A stretch of 64,000 nt of DNA from Halomonas halophila (GTDB lineage: Bacteria; Pseudomonadota; Gammaproteobacteria; Pseudomonadales; Halomonadaceae), in contig NZ_CP129121.1 of assembly GCF_030406665.1 (NCBI RefSeq), positions 2,232,001-2,296,000 on the forward strand, in the 5' to 3' direction. The notes beneath the pieces are model-generated. The model saw nothing but the letters and a program-made list of their open reading frames with translations. It did not search any database and was not told the DNA's origin. Every line of letters starts with the position of its first letter. Within the stretch, counting starts at the first letter, position 1. Shown here one piece after another: positions 25,009-36,299 of this stretch. A program made the position numbers and the translations under genes.

Positions 25009-25872
25009 TCACTCGTGGGTGGGGGGAATATCGTTGTGGTTATCGTGTCGCTTCGCCGCCTGCCAGTGCCGCTCCATGCGCTCGAGCCCCGCCTCCGCCG
25101 GCGTCACGCCCTCTTCCTGAAGGGCGGCCTCCAGCCGGCGGAAACGGCGCTCGAACTTGCCGTTGGTGCCGCGCAGGCAGCGTTCCGGATCGGCGTCCAG
25201 GGTGCGCGCCAGGTTGACGGCGGCGAACAGCAGGTCGCCGACCTCCTCCCGAGCGTGGTCATGATCGCCCTCGGCCAGCGCCTCTTCCACTTCGGCGAGT
25301 TCCTCGCGCAGCTTGGCGATCACGCCGCGGCTGTCCGGCCAGTCGAAGCCGACCCGGGCGGCGCGCTTGGACAGCTTGGCCGCCCGGGACAGCGCCGGCA
25401 GGTTGCGCGGCACGTCGTCCAGCACCGAGGCCGTGGCCGCTTCCTCGGCCCGCGCGTCGCGTTCCTCGGCCTTGAGCGACTCCCAGCGCGAGTGTACCTG
25501 CTGCGTTTCCACCTCGGCGGCGCTCGCGTCCTCTCGTCGCGAGGCCAGGGTGCCGTCGGGAAAGACGTGCGGATGACGGTGCAGCATCTTGGCGGTCAGG
25601 ACGTGGACCACCTCATGGAAGTCGAAGCGACCCTCCTCGGCGGCGAACTGACTGTAGTAGACCACCTGGAACAGCAGATCGCCCAGCTCGCCCGGCAGCT
25701 CGTCGTAGGCGCGACGCTCGATGGCGTCGGCGACCTCGTAGGCCTCCTCCAGGGTGTGGGGCACGATGCTGTCCCAGTCCTGCTTCACGTCCCAGGGGCA
25801 GCCCTGCTCGGGGTCGCGCAGCACCGCCATCAGCGTCAGCAGGTCGTCGAGATCGAAGCGGCGCTCGCTCAT
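25009..25872 (-). CDS. mazG: Nucleoside triphosphate pyrophosphohydrolase MazG
   Basis: The 287-residue product contains two MazG domains (about 25-100 and 170-255), the second with EELAEVEEAL and EEVGDLLFAAVNLAR metal-binding helices. It hydrolyses NTPs to NMP and pyrophosphate, and in E. coli it is tied to (p)ppGpp homeostasis. It overlaps the relA stop by 4 bp (ATGA), so synthesis of the two is coupled. The ATG at 25872 is fixed by this overlap. It is about 24 residues longer than E. coli MazG, mainly in the linker around 110-140. Confidence 0.95.
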   Translation of the reverse strand: MSERRFDLDDLLTLMAVLRDPEQGCPWDVKQDWDSIVPHTLEEAYEVADAIERRAYDELPGELGDLLFQVVYYSQFAAEEGRFDFHEVVHVLTAKMLHRHPHVFPDGTLASRREDASAAEVETQQVHSRWESLKAEERDARAEEAATASVLDDVPRNLPALSRAAKLSKRAARVGFDWPDSRGVIAKLREELAEVEEALAEGDHDHAREEVGDLLFAAVNLARTLDADPERCLRGTNGKFERRFRRLEAALQEEGVTPAEAGLERMERHWQAAKRHDNHNDIPPTHE

Positions 25873-28148
25873 TTCTTCTTGCCCTTCTTCTTGTTCTTGC
25901 CCTTGCCGCCGGCCCGCAGGCGACGCACCTCGATGACGTTGGACAGCTGCTGGATGCGCGAGAACAGCCGGCCGAGGGTCTCCAGGCCGTCCACTTCCAG
26001 GGTGATCTGCATCCGCGCGATGCCGTCGTCGGTATCGGTGAGCGTGTTCACCGACAGCACGTTGACCTTCTCGTGGCTGAGTACGGCGGTCACGTCGCGC
26101 AGCAGCCCCGAGCGGTCCCAGGCCTGGATCTCGATGTCCACCGGATACTGGGTGCGGGCCCGCTCGCCCCACTCCACCTCGATCACCCGCTGGGGCTCGT
26201 CGAGGCGCAGCTGCAGGATGTTGGGGCAGTCCTCGCGATGCACGGTGACGCCGCGCCCCTGGGTGATGAAGCCGACGATCGACTCGCCGGGCACCGGATG
26301 GCAGCAGTTGGCCATGCTGGTCTTGAGGTTGCCGACCCCGAGCACAGTGATGCCGTCGCCCTCCGGCTTGTCGGCGGCCTTGCGCGGCTTGGCCAGCAGC
26401 TTGTCGAGCTGCTCCTGGTCGTCGCTCTCGCCGAACAGCTGCTGGGCCTGGTGCAGCACCTGGCCGATGCGCAGGTCGCCGGCCCCCAGCGCGGCGTACA
26501 TGTCCTCGGGGCCGGCATAGTTGACCTGGTTGGCCAGCCGGGTGAGATCCATGTCGCCGACGTCCAGGCGTTTCATCTCGCGCTCGAAGAGGACGCGCCC
26601 CTCCTCGAGGTTGCGGTCCCGCGCCTGGTGCTTGAACCAGGATTGGATCTTGGCCCGCGCCCGGGAGGTGCAGACGTAACCGAGGTTGGGGTTGAGCCAG
26701 TCGCGGCTCGGCCCGCCCTTGCTGGCAGTGAGGATCTCGACCTGCTGGCCGGTGCCGAGCCGGTAGGTCAACGGCACGATGCGCCCGTTGACCTTGGCTC
26801 CGCGACAGCGGTGACCGACCTCGGTGTGCACCCGGTAGGCGAAGTCGATGGGCGTGGCTTCCCGCGGCAGATCGATGACGTGGCCGTCGGGGGTGAAGAC
26901 GTAGATGCGGTCCGGCGCCACGTCGCTGGACAGGCCCTCGCGGATGTCGCCGAAGTCGCCGACTTCCTCCTGCCACTCGAGCACCTGGCGCAGCCAGGCG
27001 ATCTTGTCCTCGTAGCTGGCGCTTCTGGCGTTGGTGTCGTGGCCCTTGTAGCGCCAGTGGGCGCAGACCCCGAGCTCGGCCTCCTCGTGCATCGAGAAGG
27101 TGCGGATCTGGATCTCCAGCACCTTGCCCTCGGGGCCGAACACCGCCGTGTGCAGGGACTGATAGCCGTTCTTCTTGGGGTTGGCGATGTAGTCGTCGAA
27201 CTCCGTGGGCACGTGGTGCCAGCGCGAGTGGACGATGCCGAGCACGGTGTAGCAGTCGGTGATCTCGGGGACCAGGATTCGCACCGCGCGGATATCGTGG
27301 ACCTGGGAGAAGTCGATGGCCTTGCGCTTCATCTTCCGCCAGATCGAATAGATGTGCTTGGCGCGGCCGTCCACCTGGTACTGATGGATGCCCTGGGCCT
27401 CCATCAACCCCTTGAGGGTGGCCACCACGTCCTCGATGTAGCGGTTGCGGTCGAGACGCTTCTCGGCCAGCTGGCGGGCGATGGTCTTGTAGTCCTCCTC
27501 GTGCAGGTAGCGGAAGGACAGGTCCTCCAGCTCCCACTTGAGGTGGCCGATGCCCAGCCGGTGAGCCAGCGGTGCGTAGATGTCGAACACCTCGCGGGCC
27601 ACCTGCAGGCGCTTCTCGCGGGGCGCGTCGCGCACCTGGCGCAGCGCGCAGGTACGCTCGGCGATCTTGATCAGCGCCACCCGCACGTCGTCGATCATGT
27701 TGACCAGCATCTTGCGCAGATTGTCCTGCTGATCGTGCTGGCTCAGTCCTTGGCAGGGCATCTGGGACGTGCTGATGGCGGCCATCTGCAGCACGCCATC
27801 GATCAGCCCGGCCACCTCCCGGCCGAAGCGCTTGGTGACCTCGGCCAGGTCGATCAGCCCCTCGCGCACCGCGCGATAGAGCACCGCGGCCTCGAGGGCC
27901 GGCTGGTCCAGGCGCAGCTCGCCGAGGATATCGGCCATCTCCAGGCCCATGCGGAAGCTCGATCCGTCCTTGAGCCAGGCCTTGTGGGGCCGGTCGGACT
28001 CCTGCTCGAGACGCTCGGCCAGCTCGCAGGCCACGCGCATCTCCTCGGCATCGCGCAGCTTGACGTCGTCCTGCAGGCGCGCGACCCAACGGGGAATGTC
28101 CACCGTTCCCCGCTCGGTCAGGGGCTGATCTTCCCGCACTTTAACCAT
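25869..28148 (-). CDS. relA: GTP pyrophosphokinase RelA
   Basis: The 759-residue protein (E. coli 744) has a pseudo-hydrolase HD region (about 40-200), a (p)ppGpp synthetase domain with HDIRAVRI, NPKKNGYQSLHT and ELGVCAHWRYK, a TGS domain (DLPREATPIDFAYRVHTEVG), and a C-terminal zinc-finger and ACT region. It makes pppGpp from GTP and ATP on ribosomes stalled with uncharged tRNA. The ATG at 28148 overlaps the rlmD stop by 8 bp. The C-terminus ends in a Lys/Gly-rich tail (GGKGKNKKKGKKK), a lineage-specific addition. Cluster order cysM-rlmD-relA-mazG matches related gammaproteobacteria. Confidence 0.97.
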   Translation of the reverse strand: MVKVREDQPLTERGTVDIPRWVARLQDDVKLRDAEEMRVACELAERLEQESDRPHKAWLKDGSSFRMGLEMADILGELRLDQPALEAAVLYRAVREGLIDLAEVTKRFGREVAGLIDGVLQMAAISTSQMPCQGLSQHDQQDNLRKMLVNMIDDVRVALIKIAERTCALRQVRDAPREKRLQVAREVFDIYAPLAHRLGIGHLKWELEDLSFRYLHEEDYKTIARQLAEKRLDRNRYIEDVVATLKGLMEAQGIHQYQVDGRAKHIYSIWRKMKRKAIDFSQVHDIRAVRILVPEITDCYTVLGIVHSRWHHVPTEFDDYIANPKKNGYQSLHTAVFGPEGKVLEIQIRTFSMHEEAELGVCAHWRYKGHDTNARSASYEDKIAWLRQVLEWQEEVGDFGDIREGLSSDVAPDRIYVFTPDGHVIDLPREATPIDFAYRVHTEVGHRCRGAKVNGRIVPLTYRLGTGQQVEILTASKGGPSRDWLNPNLGYVCTSRARAKIQSWFKHQARDRNLEEGRVLFEREMKRLDVGDMDLTRLANQVNYAGPEDMYAALGAGDLRIGQVLHQAQQLFGESDDQEQLDKLLAKPRKAADKPEGDGITVLGVGNLKTSMANCCHPVPGESIVGFITQGRGVTVHREDCPNILQLRLDEPQRVIEVEWGERARTQYPVDIEIQAWDRSGLLRDVTAVLSHEKVNVLSVNTLTDTDDGIARMQITLEVDGLETLGRLFSRIQQLSNVIEVRRLRAGGKGKNKKKGKKK

Positions 28149-29574
28149 CGCTTGACGCTCCTTCGCCCCGCTGCCCGGCGTCCGGGTGCTCGAGCAGCAG
28201 CATGGATTCCAGATGAGCGGTGTGAGCGAACATGTCGGCCACCGCCCACCGCTGGATGACGTAGCCCGCCCGCACCAGATGCGCGGCATCCCGCGCCAGG
28301 GTCGCCGGATCGCAGGACACATAGAGCACCCGCGGCACCGGCCGCTCGGCCAGCGCTCGGCACACGGCCTCGGCGCCGTCGCGGGGCGGATCGAGCAGCA
28401 CCTGGCGCAGCCCGGGCACATCGAGCAGCGTGCCCAGCGCCTCGGCGCGGCTGAGATCGGCCTGCCGGGCCGTCAGCTCGAGCGCGTTGCGCCGGGCGTT
28501 GTCGGCCAGCCGCTCGACCATCGCCGGACTGCCCTCCACCGCCGTCACCTCGGCGCCCAGGGCCGCCAGCGGCAGGCTGAAGTTGCCGACCCCGGCGAAC
28601 AGGTCGAGCACCCGCTCGCCGGGCGCCAGGGGCGAGAGCCACGCCAGCGCCTCGGTCACCATGCGCTGGTTGACCGCCTCGTTGGCCTGGAGGAAATCGC
28701 CGGGGGCGAAACCCAGCCGCAGCGAGCGTTCATCGACCGCCAGATGGGCGTGAAGGTCCGGCGCCGGCGTCAGCCATTCGAAGGTCGGCGATTCGCGGCC
28801 CACCCAGCGTGCCAGATGCAAGCCCCGGGCCAGCGCGAACTCGCACCAGCGACGGGTATCGCCGTCGTGCTCGCGCAGCTGGCGGATCACCAGGGTCACG
28901 CCGGCATCGCTCGAGGACAGCTCCAGATGGCCGACCTGACGCGGCGCCTCCAGTTCGGCCAGATGTCGGTGCAGCGGCGCCAGCAGGGCGGCCAGTGCCG
29001 GCACCAGAATGGGGCAGTCGTCGAGGTCCACCAGCCGGTGGCTGTGCCGGGCGCGGAAGCCCAGGAGCACCCGGCCGTCGGCATCGACCTTGACGCCGAG
29101 GCGCGCCCGACGCCGATAGCCTTCGCCGGCCTCGGCCAGCAGCTCGGGCTCGCCGTCCGGGGCGATGCCCTGGCGGGCCAGCAGCTCGCGCAGCACCGCC
29201 TGCTTGTGGCGACGCTGTCCGTCCAGGCTCAGGTGCTGCAGGTCGCAGCCGCCGCAGGTGCCGTAGTGGGCACAGGGCGGCGTGACGCGCTCGGGCGAGG
29301 CCTCGACCACCTCGCGCACGTGGGCCTCGTCGAAGCGCTGGCGGGTCCGATGCACGGCGATCTCGACGCGCTCGCCCGGCAGGGCACCGTCGACGAACAC
29401 CGTCTTGCCGTCGCCGAGGCGCCCCACGCCGCGGCCGTCATGGGCCAGGCCATCGATCGTCAGGATGGCGCCCTGATCGCCGCCGCCGTTGGCGGCCTTC
29501 TTGCCGCGTTTCGCCGTCTGCAGCCCCGAGACGCCGGCACTCTTGCGCGCGGGCCGTCGTTGTCCCAGCCCCAC
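28141..29574 (-). CDS. rlmD: 23S rRNA (uracil-1939-C5)-methyltransferase RlmD
   Basis: The 477-residue SAM-dependent enzyme has an N-terminal TRAM domain (about 37-95), iron-sulfur cysteines in PPCAHYGTCGGCDLQ with a fourth in DLDDCPIL, the SAM motif LDLFAGVGNFSLPLA and the catalytic cysteine in VLYVSCDPATLARD. It methylates U1939 of 23S rRNA. The frame starts 1 nt after the cysM stop and its own stop overlaps relA by 8 bp. An N-terminal basic extension (about 35 residues) precedes the TRAM domain, so an internal start is possible but no other ATG fits. Confidence 0.95.
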   Translation of the reverse strand: MGLGQRRPARKSAGVSGLQTAKRGKKAANGGGDQGAILTIDGLAHDGRGVGRLGDGKTVFVDGALPGERVEIAVHRTRQRFDEAHVREVVEASPERVTPPCAHYGTCGGCDLQHLSLDGQRRHKQAVLRELLARQGIAPDGEPELLAEAGEGYRRRARLGVKVDADGRVLLGFRARHSHRLVDLDDCPILVPALAALLAPLHRHLAELEAPRQVGHLELSSSDAGVTLVIRQLREHDGDTRRWCEFALARGLHLARWVGRESPTFEWLTPAPDLHAHLAVDERSLRLGFAPGDFLQANEAVNQRMVTEALAWLSPLAPGERVLDLFAGVGNFSLPLAALGAEVTAVEGSPAMVERLADNARRNALELTARQADLSRAEALGTLLDVPGLRQVLLDPPRDGAEAVCRALAERPVPRVLYVSCDPATLARDAAHLVRAGYVIQRWAVADMFAHTAHLESMLLLEHPDAGQRGEGASSDG

Positions 29575-29575
29575 C

Positions 29576-30472
29576 TCAGGACTCCGGGACGAACAGGCCG
29601 GTGGACAGGTAGCGGTCGCCGCGGTCGCAGACGATGAACACGATCACCGCGTTCTCGACCTTCTCGGCGATGCGCAGGGCGCCGGCGAGCGCCCCGCCGG
29701 ACGACACGCCGGACAGGATCCCCTCCTCCCGGGCCAGGCGACGCATGTGCTCCTCGGCCTCGGCCTGGCCGATGTCGAGCACCCGATCGACCCGGGCGGG
29801 CTCGAAGATGCCCGGCAGGTAGGCCTCGGGCCAGCGGCGAATGCCGGCGATGCTGGCGCCGTCTTCCGGCTGCAGGCCGACGATGCGTACCTCGGGGCTC
29901 TGCTCCTTGAGGTAGCGGGAGACGCCCATGATGGTGCCGGTGGTGCCCATGGAGCTGACGAAATGGGTGATGGTGCCGCCGGTCTGCTCCCACAGCTCGG
30001 GACCGGTGCCCCGATAGTGCGCCAGCGGATTGTCGGGGTTGGCGAACTGGTCGAGCGGCTTGCCCTCTCCCCGGGCGATCATGCTTTCGGCCAGGTCGCG
30101 GGCCGCCTCCATGCCACCCTCGCGGCTGACCTCGATCAGCTCGGCGCCGTAGGCGGCCATGGCCTGCTTGCGCTCGCTGGAGGCGTTCTCCGGCATGATC
30201 AGGATCAGTCGATAGCCCTTGATCGCCGCGGCCATGGCCAGGGCGATGCCGGTATTGCCCGAGGTCGCCTCGACGAGGGTGTCGCCCGGAGAGATGGTGC
30301 CCCGCGCCTCGGCCTGCTCGAGCATGGACAGCGCCGGACGGTCCTTGACCGACCCGGCAGGATTGTTGCCCTCGAGCTTGGCGAGCAGGGTGTTGTTGCG
30401 CCCGGCCGTGATGCGCTTCAGGCGGACCAGCGGCGTGTGGCCGATGGTCTCCTCCAGGGTGGGGAAATGCAT
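29576..30472 (-). CDS. cysM: Cysteine synthase B (O-acetylserine/thiosulfate sulfhydrylase)
   Basis: The 298-residue PLP enzyme has Lys in NPAGSVKDRPA as the Schiff-base residue, the SGNTGIALA phosphate and substrate loop, and GTTGTIMGVSRYLKE. Its length and YKL-type sequence around the active site match CysM rather than CysK. It makes cysteine or S-sulfocysteine from O-acetylserine. The ATG at 30472 is preferred because AAGGACGG precedes it and the best -10 (30504-30509) overlaps the other candidate ATG at 30505. It heads the cysM-rlmD-relA-mazG unit and is divergent from barA. Confidence 0.93.
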   Translation of the reverse strand: MHFPTLEETIGHTPLVRLKRITAGRNNTLLAKLEGNNPAGSVKDRPALSMLEQAEARGTISPGDTLVEATSGNTGIALAMAAAIKGYRLILIMPENASSERKQAMAAYGAELIEVSREGGMEAARDLAESMIARGEGKPLDQFANPDNPLAHYRGTGPELWEQTGGTITHFVSSMGTTGTIMGVSRYLKEQSPEVRIVGLQPEDGASIAGIRRWPEAYLPGIFEPARVDRVLDIGQAEAEEHMRRLAREEGILSGVSSGGALAGALRIAEKVENAVIVFIVCDRGDRYLSTGLFVPES

Positions 30473-30503
30473 GCAACCGTCCTTCTGGAAACGTCTTTTC
30501 GGC

Positions 30504-30509
30504 ATTATA
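30504..30509 (-). promoter_or_regulatory. -10 element of the cysM operon promoter
   Basis: A perfect TATAAT hexamer on the minus strand lies 32 nt before the cysM ATG. The -35 region is weak (TGTCCA at 17-bp spacing). The expected start near 30497 leaves a leader of about 25 nt and rules out the in-frame ATG at 30505. Confidence 0.6.
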
Positions 30510-30591
30510 TCCTCGGGCACCGACACTGGACAGGCATCCCGGCCGGCTGTGGCATACTGGGGCACGACACCCCAGCCGACGAGCCCTCCCG

Positions 30592-33279
<2,688 letters not shown>

Positions 33280-33287
33280 TCCGATGA

Positions 33288-33309
33288 GGTGCCGGGACGC
33301 CCCGGCACC
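33288..33309. terminator. Hairpin between barA and acpS
   Basis: GGTGCCGGG (33288-33296) pairs with CCCGGCACC (33301-33309) around a 4-nt loop, between the convergent stops of barA and acpS. There is no T-run, so termination may need Rho. Confidence 0.5.
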
Positions 33310-33314
33310 CCGCC

Positions 33315-33692
33315 TCAGGCCTCGAGCACCACGAAGGCCACGGCGAAGGCCGCCTCGTCGGACAGCGACAGGTGAAGGTTCCTGACGCCTTCGGCCTCGG
33401 CCAGCTCCCGGGCACGCCCGGACAGCACCAGCGCCGGACGCCCGAGGGCATCGTTGACCACCTGGATCTCGCTCCAGCGCATGCCGTGACGCAGCCCGGT
33501 GCCCAGCGCCTTGACGAAGGCCTCCTTGGCGGCGAAACGCTTGGCCAGGAAGGCGGCCGGCTGACCGCGCTCCCGATACCCTGCCAGCTCGTCGTCGCCC
33601 AGCACCCGCCGGGCGAAGCGCTCGCCGTGACGCGCCTGGGCGGTCTCGAAGCGCGCCACCCGGGCGATGTCGGTGCCGACCCCGAGGATCAT
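33315..33692 (-). CDS. acpS: Holo-[acyl-carrier-protein] synthase
   Basis: The 125-residue product carries the AcpS metal-binding residues in GTDIARVARFE (Asp8) and FAAKEAFVKALGTGLRHG (Glu57). It attaches 4'-phosphopantetheine from CoA to apo-ACP, activating fatty-acid synthesis. The start overlaps the pdxJ stop by 4 bp, so the two are translationally coupled. This recO-pdxJ-acpS order is standard in gammaproteobacteria. Confidence 0.96.
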   Translation of the reverse strand: MILGVGTDIARVARFETAQARHGERFARRVLGDDELAGYRERGQPAAFLAKRFAAKEAFVKALGTGLRHGMRWSEIQVVNDALGRPALVLSGRARELAEAEGVRNLHLSLSDEAAFAVAFVVLEA

Positions 33693-34501
33693 CCGCAGCA
33701 GCTGCCGTCGGCCTGATGGTCGTGATCATGCTCGTGATCGTGCTCATCGAGCGCCGCCACGAATCCCGCCTCCTGGCCGGCGATGGCCAGGCGCTTCATC
33801 TCCGCCACCGCCTCCTTGAGACCGACGAACAGCGACCGCGCGATGATGGCGTGGCCGATGTTGAGTTCGTGCAGCCCCGGGATGGCGGCGATGGCCTCGA
33901 CGTTATGGTAGTGCAGGCCGTGCCCGGCGTTGACGGTCAGCCCCAGCTCGCCGGCCATCTCCGCGGCGGCGACCAGACGGGCGTGCTCGGCGGCCGCCTC
34001 CGCGCCCTTGGCCTCGGCATAGGCCCCGGTGTGCAGCTCGATCACCGGCGCCCCGGCCTTGGCCGCCGCCTCGATCTGCGCCGGCTCCGGGTCAATGAAC
34101 AGCGACACTTCCGAGCCCGCCGCGGCGAGACGGCGGCAGGCCGCCTCGATCGCCTCGAAGCCGCCGACCACATCCAGGCCACCCTCGGTGGTCAGTTCCT
34201 CGCGCTTCTCCGGCACCAGGCACACGTGGGCCGGGCGAATCTCCTCGGCCAGCGCCAGCATCGCCTCGGTGACCGCCATTTCCAGGTTCATGCGCGTGTT
34301 GAGCACCTCGGCCAGCAGCCGCACGTCACGCTCCTGGATGTGCCGGCGGTCCTCGCGCAGGTGGACGGTGATGCCGTCGGCCCCGGCCTCCTCGGCCAGC
34401 AGCGCCGCCTGGACGGGATCGGGATAGCGAGTGCCGCGCGCCTGACGCAGGGTGGCGATATGGTCGATGTTGACGCCGAGCAGGATGCGGGGAGGATGCA
34501 T
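33689..34501 (-). CDS. pdxJ: Pyridoxine 5'-phosphate synthase with His-rich tail
   Basis: The 270-residue TIM-barrel enzyme shows PdxJ motifs VNIDHIATLRQARG, HLREDRRHIQ and VNAGHGLHYHN. It condenses 1-deoxyxylulose 5-phosphate with 3-amino-2-oxopropyl phosphate to pyridoxine 5'-phosphate. Unusually it ends in a histidine- and acid-rich tail, DEHDHEHDHDHQADGSCCG (the last 19 residues), with six His and two adjacent Cys. The usual enzyme is about 243 residues and ends near the tail start. The tail looks able to bind divalent metal; its role is unknown. The ATG at 34501 is fixed by family length. Confidence 0.95.
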   Translation of the reverse strand: MHPPRILLGVNIDHIATLRQARGTRYPDPVQAALLAEEAGADGITVHLREDRRHIQERDVRLLAEVLNTRMNLEMAVTEAMLALAEEIRPAHVCLVPEKREELTTEGGLDVVGGFEAIEAACRRLAAAGSEVSLFIDPEPAQIEAAAKAGAPVIELHTGAYAEAKGAEAAAEHARLVAAAEMAGELGLTVNAGHGLHYHNVEAIAAIPGLHELNIGHAIIARSLFVGLKEAVAEMKRLAIAGQEAGFVAALDEHDHEHDHDHQADGSCCG

Positions 34502-34618
34502 GGGAAACTCTCCAGGTCCGGAATACGAGGGAAACAGGGTCACAAGGATAAGGGTAAGCGGACGGTCGCCCAAGCGCCCTGGCCCGCCGTCCGGAACATA
34601 CCGTTCAGGCCGGGCCGT

Positions 34619-35332
34619 TCAGCCGCGGGCGGCGCTCTCGCCGGTCCGGCGCCGCGCCACCAGCTGCTGCATCCACTCCCGGGAGCGCAGCGGCCGGCTG
34701 CCCAGCAACGGCGCCAGCGCCGCCCGGGTCACCGCCTTGGCCGGACCGGCGAGCCCCGGTTCGCGCCAGTCGCCGCCGGACAGCAGCTTGAGCGTACGCC
34801 CGTCGATGCCGGTCTCGGCGGGCAGGAAGGCGCGGGAATCGACGTCGAAGCGATAGCGCGTCTGGGGGTCGAGGGACTCGCCGCCCGGGGTGCAGAAGCG
34901 CGGCTCGGCGTCCAGCGCCTCGAGCAGCGACAGCTCCAGGCGACGCAGGGCCCCGGCCCGGCCGTCGGGGCGCGACAGCGCCTCCAGGGCGGCGGCGTAG
35001 AAGGCGAAGACATCAGCCACCGGCAGCTCCACCGGCAGCAGCCGGGTCAGCAGCTCGTTGGCGTAGAGGCCGCACAGCAGCCCCTCCCCCACCAGCATCG
35101 CCGCCGGCGCACGGCTCTCCATCAGCGACAGGCGCTTGAGCTCGCCCTGACCGCTCCAGGTGATGTGCAGCGGCGCGAAGGGCTGAAGGGTCGCCCGGGT
35201 ACGACTGCCCGGGCGCTGCACGCCTCGTGCCACGGCCCGCACGCGCCCGTGATCGAGCGTCAGAAGCTCGACCAGGGCGCTGGTCTCGCGGTAGGGGCGC
35301 TTGTGCAGCAGATAGGCCGGCTGGGGGATCAT
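34619..35332 (-). CDS. recO: DNA repair protein RecO
   Basis: The 237-residue protein begins with the RecO OB-fold (PAYLLHKRPYRETSALVELLTLDHGRV) and continues with the helical C-terminal domain. It loads RecA with RecR at single-strand gaps. It lies between era (67 bp upstream, across a heptamer repeat array) and pdxJ (117 bp downstream). The zinc-finger cysteines found in some RecO proteins are absent, as in many gammaproteobacteria. Confidence 0.93.
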   Translation of the reverse strand: MIPQPAYLLHKRPYRETSALVELLTLDHGRVRAVARGVQRPGSRTRATLQPFAPLHITWSGQGELKRLSLMESRAPAAMLVGEGLLCGLYANELLTRLLPVELPVADVFAFYAAALEALSRPDGRAGALRRLELSLLEALDAEPRFCTPGGESLDPQTRYRFDVDSRAFLPAETGIDGRTLKLLSGGDWREPGLAGPAKAVTRAALAPLLGSRPLRSREWMQQLVARRRTGESAARG

Positions 35333-35351
35333 AAGACGCCGTTCAAGAGAA

Positions 35352-35398
35352 TCGAAGCTCGAAGCTCGAAGCTCGAAGCTCGAAGCTCGAAGCTCGAA
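35352..35398. repeat. Heptanucleotide tandem repeat (TCGAAGC)x6.7
   Basis: Six exact copies of TCGAAGC (35352-35393) plus five bases of a seventh fill most of the 67-bp gap between era and recO. The array ends one base before the era stop codon. A related heptamer array occurs at 50148-50267. Such tracts are prone to replication slippage, which here would change only the spacing between the two genes. Confidence 0.95.
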
Positions 35399-35399
35399 A

Positions 35400-36299
35400 T
35401 CAGTCTAAATCGTAGCCCAGGCTCTTCAAGGCCCGCTCGTCGTCGGACCAGCCGCTCTTGACCTTGACCCAGAGGTTGAGCATGACCTTGGCGTCCAGCG
35501 CCCGTTCCATGTCGAGGCGCGCCTCGCGGCCGATCTTCTTGATCCGCTCGCCGCGCTCGCCGATCAGGATCTTCTTCTGCCCGTGGCGCTCGACCATGAT
35601 CAGGGCGCTGATGTGCACCACCCGACCCTCGTCGCGGAACTCCTCGATCTCGACGGTCATCTGGTAGGGCAGCTCGTCGCCGAGCTGGCGCATGACCTTT
35701 TCGCGCACCAGTTCCGCGGCCAGGAAACGCTGGCTCTTGTCGGTGACCTGATCCTCGGGGAAGTAGTGGATGCTCTCGGGGAGGTGCTTGGCGACCTCGG
35801 CCTCGAGCGCCTCCACGTGCGTGCCGTGCTTGGCGGCGATCGGCACGATGGCGGCGAAGTCCCGCCGCGCACCGACCGATTCCAGCCAGGGCAGCAGTTC
35901 CTTCTTGTCCTTGAGGCGATCGACCTTGTTGACCGCCAGGATCACCGGCACCTCGACCTTGGCCAGGCGGTCGAGCACCACCTGATCTTCCTGGGTCCAG
36001 CGCGTGCGGTCGATGATGAAGACCACTGCATCCACGTCACGCAGGGCCTGGGTGGCGGCCTGGTTCATGAAGCGATTGATGGCCTTGTCACGATCCTTCT
36101 CGAGGATGTGAATGCCCGGGGTGTCGACGTAGATGAACTGGTCGTCGCCCTCGGTCTTGATGCCCATCACCTGATGGCGCGTGGTCTGCGGGCGCCGCGA
36201 GGTGATGGAGATCTTCTGACCGAGAATGCGGTTCATCAACGTCGACTTGCCGACGTTGGGGCGGCCGACGATGGCCACGAAACCACAGCGTTGTGTCAT
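35400..36299 (-). CDS. era: GTPase Era
   Basis: The 299-residue protein has G1 GRPNVGKS, G3 DTPG and G4 NKVD, and a C-terminal KH domain (about 205-290, with GERGERIKKIG). Era binds the 3' end of 16S rRNA and checks 30S assembly. The ATG at 36299 overlaps the rnc stop by 4 bp, coupling it to RNase III as in E. coli. The stop falls at the edge of the TCGAAGC array. Confidence 0.97.
   Translation of the reverse strand: MTQRCGFVAIVGRPNVGKSTLMNRILGQKISITSRRPQTTRHQVMGIKTEGDDQFIYVDTPGIHILEKDRDKAINRFMNQAATQALRDVDAVVFIIDRTRWTQEDQVVLDRLAKVEVPVILAVNKVDRLKDKKELLPWLESVGARRDFAAIVPIAAKHGTHVEALEAEVAKHLPESIHYFPEDQVTDKSQRFLAAELVREKVMRQLGDELPYQMTVEIEEFRDEGRVVHISALIMVERHGQKKILIGERGERIKKIGREARLDMERALDAKVMLNLWVKVKSGWSDDERALKSLGYDLD

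Noticed and set aside
35352..35398. Heptamer array as a CRISPR or phase-variation tract inside a gene
   Set aside because: Unit is 7 bp with no spacers, and the array is intergenic, so slippage would not shift a reading frame.
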